64,000 nucleotides of DNA from Gorsachius magnificus (lineage: Eukaryota; Chordata; Aves; Pelecaniformes; Ardeidae), in NCBI GenBank assembly GCA_034008185.1, contig CM067086.1, positions 30,029,007-30,093,006 on the forward strand, read 5' to 3'. Positions 1 through 63,100 of the stretch are shown one piece after another. The stretch's first letter is position 1. Every line of letters starts with the position of its first letter. The notes under the pieces were generated by a model that was not told the origin of the DNA, did not search any database, and saw nothing but the letters and a program-made list of their open reading frames with translations. Position numbers and translations under genes: made by a program.

Positions 1-1272
1 AATGTTTGCCTAGGCTGTGTATCAAGTAGGACAGAGCTAAAAATTCTAATAAACATAACAATAAATTATCTTACCTACTCCTTACACACAAAACCAGTTA
101 TCCTGGTCAAAGAATGGGTGGCTTACTAATTTCTTTTCTTGACAAATCCATTTTTGATATTTCTTACTGCTTTATTGTCTGCCTTTTTTTAAATAATATT
201 GTCTTACAAACTAATAGTAATTACTATCATCCAACATATTTCTGGGCATCCAGGCTGGCTGGAATACTCAAATGTTTAGTATTTTCATTTCACTTCTATT
301 TTTTTGGCCTTTTCTTCAGACAAATGCTTGCATGCCCTTCTGAAATCTCAACTATCTTGTATGCATTTTAAAAAATAATGTAAAGATTATACCAAAGAAA
401 ATGGTTCTGATAGTACTTTCAATATTACTTTAATAATTGCCAAGATGAATACACTGAAGTTATCTAGATATTGTTTCGACTTTTCTTATCCTATTCTGGA
501 CTGTATTTCTCTCTTGTTAAAATTAACAGCCACCAAGCATCTGATCTTCAATAATTATTAATTCTCTTTTTGAAAAAGAGAGCAAAAATGTCAGTGAGTA
601 TTTAAGTTCTCTCTTTTCCTTCTATTTATTTTCTTTCCTTCCCTTAAGTAACCTCTCTCATGTGTAACTGTTACAAAAAAAATCTGGTTGGTCTTTGTGT
701 TTCCTGCTACCAATATGCTATTATGCAACTTTAGCTCTTGTGTTTTTATTAGTCTCTTGTATTCATTCTTTTTTTCATTCATCAGATGATATCGTATGAT
801 CCTTGCTTACACTTCTCTGTTTTTTTTATGTTGCTCTTTTTATTATTTCCTGGACATGAAAAAAACCCATGACAAAAACACAAACCCTCCTGAAGCTGCC
901 ATATTGGCTTCCAATAACATTCATGTTATTTCCTCCATACTGGGAAAGTTTGCTGCTGCACTTGAACAAACAGGAACTGTTACATTCTTGGATTTTTTCC
1001 AGAGTGACTACTCCTACCTAAGTTTTATAAAATCTTCTAGTGAGATTAAAGCATTTTCTGATTTCCCAGGGACAAATCAGAATCTTCATACACTTCTCAT
1101 TTTTAAGTTTTAAAGCATGAATTTTAGAAAAATTTAAAAGTTTTCACTGTCTTTTTATTAGCTAGTGTAAGCCATTTAGCGGTCTGACTGAATACAGAGT
1201 TTCATTAGGTTCAAAGGGTATGAGGTCTAGGTACAGAGCTGCTTGTAGTCTAAAAGAAGAAAAATCACATAC
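1..1272 (-). other. UBR1: UBR1 intron 30 (partial)
   Basis: AT-rich. I searched both strands for the next RING exon (CGHVMHAVCWQ-like) and saw none. The open frames at 114-371 and 796-1113 show no family resemblance. Confidence 0.75.
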
Positions 1273-50874
<49,602 letters not shown>

Positions 50875-50913
50875 TTTGAGAGCGAGGGACGCGGCCGGCG
50901 GCGCCGTCACCGC

Positions 50914-50920
50914 CCGGAAG
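50914..50920 (+). promoter_or_regulatory. ETS/GABP-like motif
   Basis: ccggaag, the ETS core, 40 bp upstream of the UBR1 ATG. Another ttccgg is at 51048-51053. Motif match only. Confidence 0.4.
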
Positions 50921-51000
50921 GAGCCGCCGCCGTCACCCGGCCACTGCGCCGCGTCCCGTCGTCTCCACAACCCGCCCCCCGCAGCGGCTCGGGCTGCACC

Positions 51001-51030
51001 GCGCAGGCGCCGCCCGCCCTGCGCGCATGC
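51001..51030. promoter_or_regulatory. Two NRF1-like motifs
   Basis: gcgcaggcgc at 51001-51010 and gcgcgcatgc at 51021-51030 resemble the NRF1 site GCGCATGCGC, about 130-155 bp upstream of the UBR1 ATG. Confidence 0.45.
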
Positions 51031-51340
51031 TCTGTGGCGCCGAGTCGTTCCGGACCGAGGGGTGATGGTGGGAGGCCGGCGGTGGAGCCTGCCCCCCACC
51101 GCCCCGCGCCCTGCCCCGGGGGCGGCGGGGCAGAGGAGGCTGATCACTGAGGGCGGGAGGCGCGGCGGGCGAGCGCAGTTGCCGTTGCCACGCCAGGCCA
51201 GGCCCGGCCCGCTCAGGAGCGCTGTGAGGGGCTGGAGAGGCCCGGACATCTCCGGCAGCGCCTCCTGCCTCCCACGGGAGGCCGCAGCAAAGCGCTTCCC
51301 CGGGACCTGGCAGGACGGTCGGCAAGCGAAACTTCATCCA

Positions 51341-53690
51341 TGTAACTCTGCAGGCACTTAAACTGCATGGCGTGGGTGTTCACTTAGAGCCCTGCGTTAA
51401 CAGCAAGATCATTGCTTAAGTAATTTTTATAAACACTGACGCAGATGCATTCTACTTCAGCAGACACAGCATATGTCTCCCATTTGCGCATAATGAAGGC
51501 AAAATTCTATGTACTTTGTACAAGTGTGGGAGGCAGCAGTAGCTTTAGGCACGTGCCTGTCTCCAAGGTCAAAATTTTTCCTCTGCACCTCCTTGCAACA
51601 GCATATAACAGCTATTCTGGGTACTCTGCTTTTGCTACTCTGGCAGAAGATGAGGGCTGTTAGGAACTTGGCTGATACCTGACAGACCCGGCCTAAGTGC
51701 TGCTGGAAGTTTTCCAGGTTGTTGCAAACCAATCCAGTTGCGCAATTCCCTGTGTTTGTACCTTTCTAGGGCTGGGGAAATGGGCAAATAGCCATAGCTT
51801 TGGACCTTGCAGGCATGCATGCTAACCACCTATCGAATGTCTAATAGCTCTTGTTTTGAAGAGTGCCTCCTTCCCTCATGGTCTTATTGCTTCAAGCCTC
51901 CAGGCAGCGTTTCCATGTTCCTTAGTTATCAGTATGGATGGGATAAAGTTTGCAGGTGACCTTTGCAGGTATATTCAATAGGTTTTTCTTGCTGTACCTG
52001 GCCACAGGTACTCTCCAAGTTTTTCTCTTAAGCCTTCAGAACATCTGACTGTAGCTCTTCTGTAGTAGCTACCACTCATCTTCATTTTCAGAAGTCACTG
52101 CAGACTTACCTCATTGAAAACTGTCACTTAAAATTACCGTGTAGATAACGTCACTGAGACAGGTTTAGGCACAAGACATAAAAAAAGGCAAAGTGAATTT
52201 TGCCACTGAGCCATTTAACACTGAGCCATTTAACTCAAAGCTTTATCTAGTTTTGTCTGTGCGTGCTGCAAATCTGGACTCAACCCTTGCTGATAGCACG
52301 GCTGACCGCTAACCAGCGGTGGTGTTTGCACAACAGCCAAGTCTAGACTGCAATTACTGGAGTCCTCTTCACGGTTTGGCATCAACAGTAGCAATTGTAT
52401 AATCCAGCTTCCGATGTAGTCGAGCAAGAGAAGCAAGGCTGCGCTTCCAAGACAGCAACAAATGTGCTCAGGCGGTGGGAGGGCTGCCTGCAATCCCCTC
52501 TGCCGCGAGACAAGCATCTTGCGTGGCCATCTTTTAGCTGAACTATCAGTACAATTTCGCTTTACTGTGGGGTTTTTGGAAGAAGTTATGCTAATGTAAA
52601 CCAGCTGCTTAAGTTGAACAAGAGTATAGACTTACTAAACAACAACAAAAAACCCCACAAAAAAGATTTGGAACCCACATATGGTGGGAGACAGCAAAAT
52701 AAGTGGCAGCCAACCTCTGAAAAAAGTTGGCACCACTACCCAGGCTGAAATAGCACAAAACACCAAGATCTCCATGGATACTAAAGTAATAGAGGAAATA
52801 CGGAGAACGAAACAGGAATTCAGCTACATTTTCATAGAGACAAAATGCTGAAGCTTGGCAGTCCCTCTAGAGCTAAAATAAAATGGTAGAGCTCCAGGAA
52901 GAAATAGAGCAAACCCTAGTTTTCAAGACTGCTCCCCAAGATTACCGGGATTACTGATTGCCAACCATTGATTTAAAAGCAGTCGTTTGGGGTGTTCTTT
53001 GGAGGGAAGTAGGAGGCAGACAAGCAAGATGGAAGGCAGCTGAAAAAAACCAAAGCAAACATACATTAAGTCCCACAAAAGAGCAGCTAAATTATCAAGA
53101 ACATCTGAAAAATGGTGTAATATATTAATAAAGTGTAACAACTGAAAAGTGTTTTTCTTGATCAACACTAAAAATTAAGTCTTTGTCCTATGACAAATTA
53201 TATGAGAAAAAAAATGAAAATTAAGTGATATTGAGTTAGAAACTTCCATCTGAAAAGTTGTTTGAGAATACTACATTAAATACCAAAGAAAACAGTGATG
53301 TAAAGTGACAGAAGCTTTTTCAGCTAACCTCATGCTTAGGATAGTAAGAAAAAACCCTCAACAGTAAACACAGGCAGCAGTTAGAAAACGGAGTTGAGAG
53401 CAAAGAATAACTTACCAATTATGAAACCGCACAGTTGCTATAGTGAAGTTTAAAATAGTGTATATGAAAAAAAAAATACATTCTAAAGACCATAGAGAGA
53501 CTTTTTAAGTATGTCAGGAGGAAAAGAAGTCAATTGCCTAGATTTATGAGCAGGTAGAATTATAAATACTGACGGGGGAAAGACAACACCAAACCCTGAA
53601 TGTTTATACGCTGTGTTGGAAGAAAGAGGAGGTTCCTTTTTGTCCCATAGTGAGTTAAAAAAATGGCAGAGGCCTCCTCACGGTACCTAC
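51341..53690. other. Intergenic region between the UBR1 and TMEM62 promoters
   Basis: About 2.3 kb of mixed composition. Only a short direct repeat (actgagccatttaac twice, near 52205-52234) stands out. No exon or transposon was recognised. A noncoding 5' exon of either gene cannot be excluded. Confidence 0.6.
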
Positions 53691-54020
53691 TTCCCCCCAA
53701 ACGATCGAAGTGGCTTACGGACTGGTGGAGGCCGCACGTTTCAGCGTTCACGCTTCGGCCTGTTTTGTTTTAGCCAGGGCATCCCCGGGCACCCCTGCAG
53801 CGAGGGGGGGGGGGAGGGGCAGCGGGCACGCTCGGAACCCAGGGGTGAGGGCGGCCGGGAAGCTTCGAGCGGACCCCACCACCTCGCCAAATAAAACCGC
53901 CAAAAGAAGGGGAGCGCCTGTCCCCTCCCCGCGCTGGCATCGGCCCTCCGAGCCACCATAGGCGAGCGGCAGGGGCGGCCCGACAAGCCGAGGGGGTGGG
54001 CCGACGGAAAACCGGCGGGC

Positions 54021-54091
54021 GCCCGGGGCGGGCAGGGGGGGGGCGCGCGCGGTCCTGAAGCCGGCGGCGCTGCCCGGGGCGGGCAGGGGGG
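54021..54091 (+). repeat. Identical GC-rich 20-mer repeated at 51-bp spacing
   Basis: cccggggcgggcaggggg occurs at 54022 and 54073, within a 20-base identity (54021-54040 and 54072-54091). The 51-bp offset equals 17 codons. The second copy lies in the proposed TMEM62 exon 1 frame. Confidence 0.85.
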
Positions 54092-54190
54092 CCCTCGGGG
54101 GCGCCGCCGCCGCCGGGTCAGCGCCGCCGCCGGCAGGCCCCTCAGCCTGCCCCCGGGGCCGGGGCCGCTAACCTGCTGTGGGTAGTGCAG
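54059..54190 (+). CDS. TMEM62: TMEM62 exon 1, 3' part only; start codon not found
   Basis: The exon ends with donor CAG|GTGAGT. In the phase needed by exon 2 its last codons read AANLLWVVQ, aligning with the mammalian NIFWGLQ just before the SDIH motif. The preceding codons are Arg/Pro/Gly-rich ([15 protein letters not shown]), as in mammals. An in-frame TGA lies at 54056-54058 and there is no ATG in any plus-strand frame from 53665 to 54190, so the N-terminal signal-anchor is missing: hidden exon, non-AUG start, or sequence error. Confidence 0.6.
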
Positions 54191-57100
54191 GTGAGTGGGG
54201 CGTGGCCGAGCCACGGCCCGGCGCGAGAGGCGGCGGTCGGTGCCGCGCTGAGGTACGGGCCGCCCCCCCCTTCCCCCCCTGCTTTTCGGGGCTCTGTCGC
54301 GGCGGAGGTCGCCGTGCGAGCGCCCGCGGGACTGGGTGGAGAGGCGGGGCCCAGCGCTGCCGCCGGGGCGCGGGGGGCTAGCGAGGGGCTCCCGGCGGCC
54401 GGTCCCCCGCACTCGGTGGGAAGCTGTGGCGCCTTCGCCCGGTAAACGTCCCCCTTGGCTGTCCCGGAGGCTCGCAGCCAAGCCGAAGCTACAGGTGTTT
54501 GGCCAGTTCGCTAGACTACCCAAAATATAAGGTATGCGTGGTAGAAGCTGGTAATTAAAACTCACTATCCTACATATTGCGTCAATACGCGATATGGTAT
54601 TATCTAATATCCCTGTGAGAAATGCAGGCTCTGCCCATCCCTTTCCCCTTCCAAAACTCAGAGATGTTGCATGTCTGAGGAAATAGTTACACAGATTTTT
54701 AGCAATAGAAGGTACTGGGCCAGTGTAAGAATAGTATATGTTACGTTAAATGTATACAGCTTTGTTTCCAGGTTGAACATAAAATGCAAATTAACCTGGC
54801 GTTGTCTTGGAAGTAAACTGTCACGTCTGGGTGCTTTTGTGGCCTCTTTTGTGACTCTTCCCTCCCCAGAGCATTCCTGAAGTGCTTAATGTATAAGTAA
54901 CTGCAAGCTGTTTACATATTTGCAGGTAATCGATGGCTGAAATGTCACAGGAGTTGCTGTGCAGTTTCTGCTAACAAATACTATTTTGCTTTTATCCTCA
55001 AACTCAAGGACACTTTGCCTAAATGTATTAGCTGCAGGCGATGCTCTTAGTGCATAAGCTGGTGTACTATTAGTCCTTTTGTTCTCTTCAATTGCTATGT
55101 ATTTTGAAAGTCAGTTTTCCTAGTAATTTTTCCTGAAGTGACTTAAGGCTTATCTTTACCGCAGACCAGATTTCAAGATGAGAGATATGCTTGAATAATG
55201 TAGATAAAGCCACTATCTGGAGCTGCTATGTTGAAGAGAGTCAACTACAGCAGCGTATAGCAGCTGCAGAGATACACGGAGAAGGAGCATGTGCAGCTCC
55301 ATGCATCGCTTGCTGTGTTCTCTCTGGTTGTGTTACTTCAAGTGGAGTTCTCCCAAGGATAGGTCACAGCACAGCTAATTTGAGACTTGGCTCTACTTTC
55401 AAGTGGTTATGTTCTCTTTCAGATGTGCCCTTTAACAGCTGCTTTATCATTGACCTAACTTGGAAATTAACCAAGCACTAAATCCAGCGTTGTGCCTGAT
55501 GATGTGGTGGGAAACAGCCTTCAGGCTCCCTGGTGACTCCACAGGTCTAGCCTAGGTCACTTGGATAGAGCTCAAGATGATTGGTTCTGCCCCCAGCAGT
55601 TCCTGCCTGGATTTTCCTCCCATCCACAGGACTGTGTCTTCTTAAACTGAACTAAATTGCAATCTTTGTATTATAATCTTGTATTAATGTCTCTTGTCAC
55701 CTTTCTTACAGCAGAACTTCCTTTCTTAACCAGTACCTAATGGGCACTCTAGTTCAATATTTGACAAGCTTACAGTTGGAAAACTGTTTTTGTCAGCTGG
55801 ATGCATTCTACTGTTGCTGTAGGCCTTGTAATTCTCCCTTGTTAATGCCTGCCTTTCCTGACCCACATCTTCCCTAGAAAAGGAATATGGATGGTGATTT
55901 TTCCTCACCCCTAAGTCTCTTCCAACCTATTCTGATGGAGGTTACTGTCTATGATGCAATGAGAGAGGCCAGGCTTCCACATTGGTCAGAGAGAGGGGAA
56001 AGAGAGAAGAAATGCAGCAAGTGGGCTTTTCCCTACATTTGGGGAAATTAAATAAGAACATTGCAAGCTTTTCCCCTTGCCCACTGACTTCCCTTTTACT
56101 GGGACATCTTTTGAAATTCATTTTAAAAAAAAAATGGGAGAAGCTCCACTCCCCAAATCTTCATATTTCCTGGCTTTTTGTAATGACAGAAACTTAGTCC
56201 CAGCTCTCAGAAGTCCTGGGATACTGGAGCTCTTAGAACTTATAAGAAAAGCCTTTTATAATCTTAAACTCTTATCATAGTAGGGGAAAAAAGTGGAAAG
56301 ATCTTTCTAGAAAATCAGGCTTCCCAACCACTGTCTGCTAAAAGGTTGGAAATTTACATTCTCAGTAGTTATCGGTAGAACAGGAGTACGGTTTCCTGTA
56401 AGACTTTTTGCTCAAGAATCTGGAGACAGCAACAATAGAAGTTTTTATTTTCTCTGTTTGATTGCTGAGATAGATGAATTCACAGGCTGAGGAGAAGTGA
56501 AATAAGATGTTGTATCCTTCACTAAATTGGGTTTGATGTATCAAGGTAGTTTTACCGTGCTCTTTGATTCACATTACCTTGAATGTATCAATAAAAATGA
56601 GGTTAAGGTTATGTCTGAAAGTGTTTACCTTTTTTAGCATCCAGTTCTGATCTAGGCAAAAGTTCCGTATAAGCAAATCGGGAATTTTCCTTGCCTGTAT
56701 TCAGGCAATGTTTTCTACATATTCAAATGACTGAATAAGTAGAAGCTAGGGTATCTTATTGGGATTTTTCAAAAAGGAAAAAGCTTTACAAGAGCCAGGT
56801 TTATTAAATTGAATCTAAAAGTTAATGTTTTTCTTCCTCAGGAAGTGATATCATTAGATGGCCACGAGCATGTGCTTGCTGGTTTTTGAGCATCAAATAC
56901 CATTTGTCTAAACTGTGGAAGATAATTTAATAATGGATTGATTGAAGTCAAATGGAAAGTGGAATTGAAAGCATTCACCCAAGATTTATTTTGAACAGGC
57001 CTAAAAAGCCACAATATTAAATAAATAAATAAATAAATATCTCACTTTTCTTATTCTCCCCATCCCCGCCCCATACGGCTCTTCTGATGTCGGCTTTGAC

Positions 57101-60100
57101 TGGTTCAGAAATGAACAGCATCTTTTACAGTTATGTACAAGTGGTATCATTATTTCTTGGGCAATTTTTGCCTTCGTGAAGGCACGTAGGATGGGATCTA
57201 AGCACACTCTTTAGCTTCACTAAAATGCATGGGTAGAATGTTAGAAATCCTTCCACCCAGTTACTGGAAATGTCATACCAGGTACAAAATTAGTAATCAG
57301 TATTCTTCGAGTCCTAGGTAACTTTAACCTGTTCCTGCTTTGCAGAACTATTTAGTATTCTCTCTTGCAGCAAGACCACTGTGTTACACCAGGACCTCAC
57401 AGAATTTGAAAGTCAACAAGCTACTTAGAGCCATTAAAACTTACTGTAGATAGCTAAGTATTTCCCCACGTTATTGTATGCCTTTAGATTTAAGGAAATT
57501 TTCTTGATGTAAATGTGATTTTAGGGGTCAGAGATGCAATATCATATGCTTGCTCTGCTTTTGTTCTCCCCTCGTCATCCACTTCCGTTTCTCTCTGTAT
57601 CCCTTATACTGATTTGAATCACCATGACTGCTCTTATGTTGCACTAATGTACTTGGCTTTCCAGAGCAACCTGGGCAGCAATAACCCTCTGCTTGGGACA
57701 GTGTTTCATTTTTCTCTTTTGCAGGTATCAGATATTCATATCAGTAAATTTCGGGATCCCAAACGAGCTCCTGACTTGGAAAAATTCTGTTCTGAAACAA
57801 TTGATATAATCCAGCCAGCACTTGTTCTAGCAACAGGTAAGCAATTCAAAAGTGTGAATTGCCTGTTGAATGTGCTGTCAAAGGAAGAGCAAAGAAACAA
57901 AATTCTGGCATCTCAAGAGAGAACTTTAAAGCCGTAACGTATCTTAAGCAATGGGAATAGAATTGCAGCTGAAGTTAGACTGCTAGAAGCAGAAGGAAAT
58001 AACTTCTCAACTCAAGAGAATGAGTTTTTGTTCAGTGTCTTGAGTCTGATGGTGAGTTTAGTGTGTACTGTACATAATTATGCAACATAGCTATTGTTTT
58101 CCCAGTATGTGTCGCTATACCTTAGTCCTTGCTAGCAGCTACCTTCCTTTTTGTCCTCCTGGTAGTGATTCTACATCATACTTCGTATTTGAAATTACAA
58201 AATGAGCAATGTCTCTGATTAGTCATTAAGAGCCAGTTCCTCTCTCTGAACAATACCTGTTCATTTGTATGAAATTCACCTAATTTAAGAACTAATGTAA
58301 GATTTCATTGCTGGTTTCCATTTGAGCATTTCACCAAGACAGATGAAATTTGATAGCTTGCTATTGCCATTGAAATGGATTGATTTTTGGCAAGCAAATC
58401 AAAAAGACTTTGAGCCATTCCTATATGCAGGTCTTTAGAATCTTAATGCTAGACCTGGAATTTTGTTTCTATAGAGAGTTACTTATCTGCTGCTTGCTTT
58501 TTAAGTTGAGAGTTCAGACATAGTTAGCATTCATCTTTTAACTAGCAATGCATGGAGGCATTACTATGTGAAAAGAAATGAGAATGGTTTGAACTTTAAT
58601 TGGAGCTTGAGGGGATACAGAAGGTGTGAAGTTAAACAGAGCTTCTATGACTAGAATCTTCAAGTATAACGAATGCATAATAATTTTCTTTACTTTGGCA
58701 TCACATTAGTAAAAGTGCTGCAGTGACATGGTTGATAGATGTTTGAACAGGCTGCCGCATCTGCATTAGAAGGCATTTACCCTTACAGTAGCCTCTTGGA
58801 CCAGATGAGAGGGACATCCAGATTGCACACAAGAGGCTTGCAGCTACTTACACGAGGAGGCTTGGATTGCATGCTTGCCTAGTTACAGTATTTCTGTAAG
58901 CTGTGTAGGCCTCTAGTTATATCTCCCCTTTGTGTGCTTTCAGGTGACCTGACAGATGCCAAGACAAGAGATAAACTGGGATCTGAGCAGGTAGAAGCAG
59001 AATGGAAAACTTACCAGTTGATCCTGAAGAGATCAAGGGTCATGGAAAAAACCAAGTGGATAGACATCAAAGGCAATCACGGTAAGAAGGAAATGAAACT
59101 TTTTTTTTTTTTTTTTTCTCCGGTGATTACAGGGCTGACTTAGGCAAGTTAGAATATAGAGGTAAAGTCTTAGTACTTACTAGCACGTTAGTGGTGGTTA
59201 TGAGTCAGTAGAAGGGCTCGCCATCCACGCATTTATTGCTTTTGCCTGGCAAGTGGTAGAATGTAGCTTCAGATGTTAATTTCCAGGTTGTCAGTTTATA
59301 TACCCCATCTTTTAATGGAAGGGCAAACTGTAACCTTACCCTACTGAAGAAATGATTTCAATTTACTTTTCGTAGACCTCCCCCCACAGGTTTAATTTAA
59401 AAAGTATCATACATTCAGCAATTAAAGGAAATTTGGTTTCTTTTGAATAGAAAGAACTCATGGAAGTTTGTACACATCACAGTTGTTGCTACATTCTAAA
59501 TATTCAAACACAAGCTAACAATCCTGTAGGCTATTTAAGCCAGCTATTACAGGAAGTGCAAAACTACGAAGCCTAGCACTGGGGAAAAAAGAGTGCATGC
59601 TTTGTCATATACAGCCCCTATATGGCATTTTACTCCCATTTTCTTATCAGGCTTCTGTTACCAGCCTTAATGGAGTGGTGGACCCCAGTTACAGTAAAAA
59701 CCTCCCCAACTTGCTGTCTATTTTACACATGCTATTCTCTGATGCTATTGCTACTTTATTTTCCTTGGATGAGTTAGGTTTGTCTTGTAGAGAATGCACC
59801 CAATCTGAAAAGCTTCTGAAAAGCTTTATGGCCAAAGTGGATACACGTGGTTAGCTTTTAGCCACTAACTGACAATTTACATTCCCACACCAGCTTTTTG
59901 AATTGAAACTTAAATGACAAAACTGTTGCCACTTTTAGGTCAACTGCATCAAGTATATAATGTCCTCTCTGCATAGTTAGACAGTCTGCTTGTCAATTAC
60001 ACATTTTAAAAAAATATAGCTCTTCAGTGCCTGCTGAGGCTGCTTTATCTCAACATTAGGAAATAAAATACAGACGTCAATGATCAGTTATATCTGAAAG

Positions 60101-63100
60101 TTTCTTCACTTCCTTTTTCTCTCCTTTACAGATTCATTCAACATTCCACACCTGGATAGTGTTCAGAATTATTACAGGTACTTTTATTCACCATACAGAT
60201 TCCATTATATTCAAGGTCAAACTCACTAAACAATATTCTGTTTTCAGTTATCACATACATGCTTTTTCACTGACTTTCCCATAGTCCAGGATCATATTTG
60301 CTATTCCCTATGTCTTTTCCATTGCCAGTTAGTGGAGCAGAATAGGTTGAGAAAATAGAGAATTGTTTGCACAGACTTATCTCTTATCCCTCTGTGTTTT
60401 GTAATTGAATGTATTCTAAATCTGCCTGTGTCTAGGAAATGTTCTGTGCATTATGTGTTAGGTTTCCTCAGAACAGTTGTATGGTATATTTCTGTAAAAC
60501 CAGTGTTGTCTAAGAATGCTTTTCCTCCTTAAAATAGATTAAAAAATAAGTGATGTTTTTTCTTGCTTTCTTTTTCTTTTTTCATGTTCTTTCTGCATGC
60601 ACAAAAGGGCTTTTCATGTCGTACAGGTCTAAATTTTATCTGAGCCATTTTTCACATCTGAGTCATTTTAGAAAACGGGAAGTAGAGAAGCAAGAAGGCA
60701 GGTGATGATGATGGGTGGACAAATGTTCTTGAGGAACACACTTGAGATTTAAATGTGAAGATAGGTGAGGAAACTTTCCCCTCTTCATCTGGCTCTTTTG
60801 CTTGTACATTGAAAAGGTAGCCTCAGTTGTAACTCATGTTTAACTCTCAGTTCCTCCTGCCCTTCACATCTGAACACAAAATCTTGTCTCATAATTTTGG
60901 TGGTGCTTTCAGCTTTGGCTCTTTGGAACTGGATGAAGACTTGGAAATCTAAATTCTACTTTAATTCAGGCTCTTAAGCCATCCACTTTGCAATAAGAAC
61001 ACAGATTAAACATCTGATGGTTCAGTTTGCTTCAGTTCCCTGTGGCCCAGGAGGAGCAGATACATTTTCCCATAAATTCTGTGGGATAGGATCCTCCAGC
61101 AGCTGTATTTGCAGGAGAACATGGAATTCACATGTGGATTTGCCATGAAGGGATGAATATGTGGTGCTAACAAGGCTTTTGGATGCAGTAATGCAGTGCA
61201 CATCCTGTATCTTTTGCCACAGTTGTGGCTACGTGACAAACCAGTATCAGTCTTCCACTCTAGTTTAAGGCTGCTTTCAGAAACCTTAGTGACACACATG
61301 GGAAGATGTAGCACCAGTGAATTTGCCAGATCATCCCTGAATTGCGGTTTAACTTGGACAAGCTTGCTGTTTGGAAAGATATATGGATCATCTGCCTCTA
61401 GTCCACACTGACGATGCACTGATAGCAAAAGGGATTGGAAAAGATTAAGGTGAAATTTCAAAGGAAGTTAGCCAACCTAAGAATTTCTGAGTGAAATTCT
61501 GAGTCAGGTAAAAAGGTCTTTGCTTAATAATTAACAGTGTCTTGCTAAACAAATGTGTTCTCACAATGGTTTTTGCTTCATAATAGTCTGTCATCATAGC
61601 AAAATAAAGAAACTTTAATGAAAGTTATCATATTTTCTATCCAAGACTGAAGAAAGGCACTAAGTGTCCTCAAAAGCTATTAAGCATCACTAAAGGCCAA
61701 ACTACCTTTACAGGAACAATTTTATTAGTCCAATGCATTAATAAAATATGAAGATAAAGAAAATGTTTAGTAAATGTAACACACTCTAGGAAAAGAGAAA
61801 GGAGATGGAAGAGTGTGGAGTCTTGTGGAACCCTTTTTTTCTCCCCTACCCCTGTGAAGTTAAACAGTCAAAAGTACAATGTCTGTCTTATTTTTTTGTC
61901 TGAGTGACAGTAGGGCACTGTCTGCTTGCCTTTATGTGATCCTGAACCAATAATTCATTCTTTGCTGTATACCTTAGAGCGCTGTAGCTTGCAGATATAA
62001 AAATACTGGCTAGGGAAAACAGGTATTCAACACCATATTGTGGTGTTCATTATGTATTAAAATTAAAGACAGCAGCAGCAGTTGTACTGAAATACAGTAA
62101 TATTTTTACACAAAAACATGGGTTCCTATTTTATGTTCACAGCATGAGCAGAGGATGGTTCGACTGTTACACATACTTTAAGTGGGACTAAAGGCAATAA
62201 TCTTAGGATTTCTGAGCTTCCAGTTTTCTTATTGAAGTTCATGATGTTCATAAAGGTAACATTAACTTCAAAAATATAAACATTGTGAAAGGGTCTTTAT
62301 GGCATTGGAAGTATTGATTTGTAACTGAACCCTGTTTTTAATATATTGGCTTTTATTCTGTTCAGGCCAACCTTTCTGGCATTTTTTTTTTTTTTTTCTG
62401 ATTGGTGGAGGAATAGTGATATGAACTGCTTTCTGGATGGCTGTGTTCAAACTGTACTCATCATCTGAACTCAGGGATGTTTTAGCTTCCACATGTCATG
62501 CGGGGAGTTTTAAAAAAACAAAACAAAAGCAAAAACACCAAGCACATGCACACACAAAACCTCCAACCCAAAACCCCAAAAGAAAACAAAAGAATCCCCC
62601 CTAGTTAAACCCAGTAAATTTTAGTTACAGAATTTCATTCTTAACGGAGCAATTTAGTAGGTACCATTAGTTGGAATGTTATCTGTCTTCGCCAGGGGAG
62701 GATATGTGCAATTTCCAACTAGCATAAAGTATCAAAAGCACTTCAATTTTAGAAGTTAGAAAAACTGGAAATATCCGTTGTTAATGGAAAGAGAGAAAGC
62801 AACGTATATATTCATCATTACATAAATTTATCATAGCTGATATTGGCATAAAACTATGAGGGGTGGAAAAAAAAAAGGTGGAATTAGTTGACATGTCTTT
62901 TAAACCCTTCCCTGTTTACAGTTCTCAGATTATTTTAAGATTAAAATTCAAAAGCTCTATTAACATCAGGTGACGTGCAAAAGAGCAGCAACCCTTTTTG
63001 CTCTCTCCTTTTGCTCTTTGGATGGAGAATTCTGATGACATTCCACAGGTGACAGGAGAACTGGTAAGATTTGCTTTGCCAAGAAACAAAGAAAGAGTAG

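Larger units (their letters stand above)
53690..54480. promoter_or_regulatory. CpG island, TMEM62 promoter and first exon
   Basis: About 0.8 kb of very GC-rich sequence with many CGs, separate from the UBR1 island. It includes G-runs at 53799-53817, 54035-54043 and 54086-54091 able to form G-quadruplexes, and the TMEM62 exon 1 donor at 54191. Confidence 0.85.

Noticed and set aside
53741..54565. 274-aa minus-strand ORF in the second CpG island
   Set aside because: Arg/Pro/Gly-rich composition artefact opposite TMEM62 exon 1, with no recognisable domain.
55905..55940. CR1-like tctcttccaacctattctg in TMEM62 intron 1
   Set aside because: Only about 20 bases resemble CR1; too short to call.
61006..61461. 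151-aa antisense ORF in TMEM62 intron 4
   Set aside because: No family resemblance. Could be tested by homology search, but nothing in the sequence supports it as a gene.
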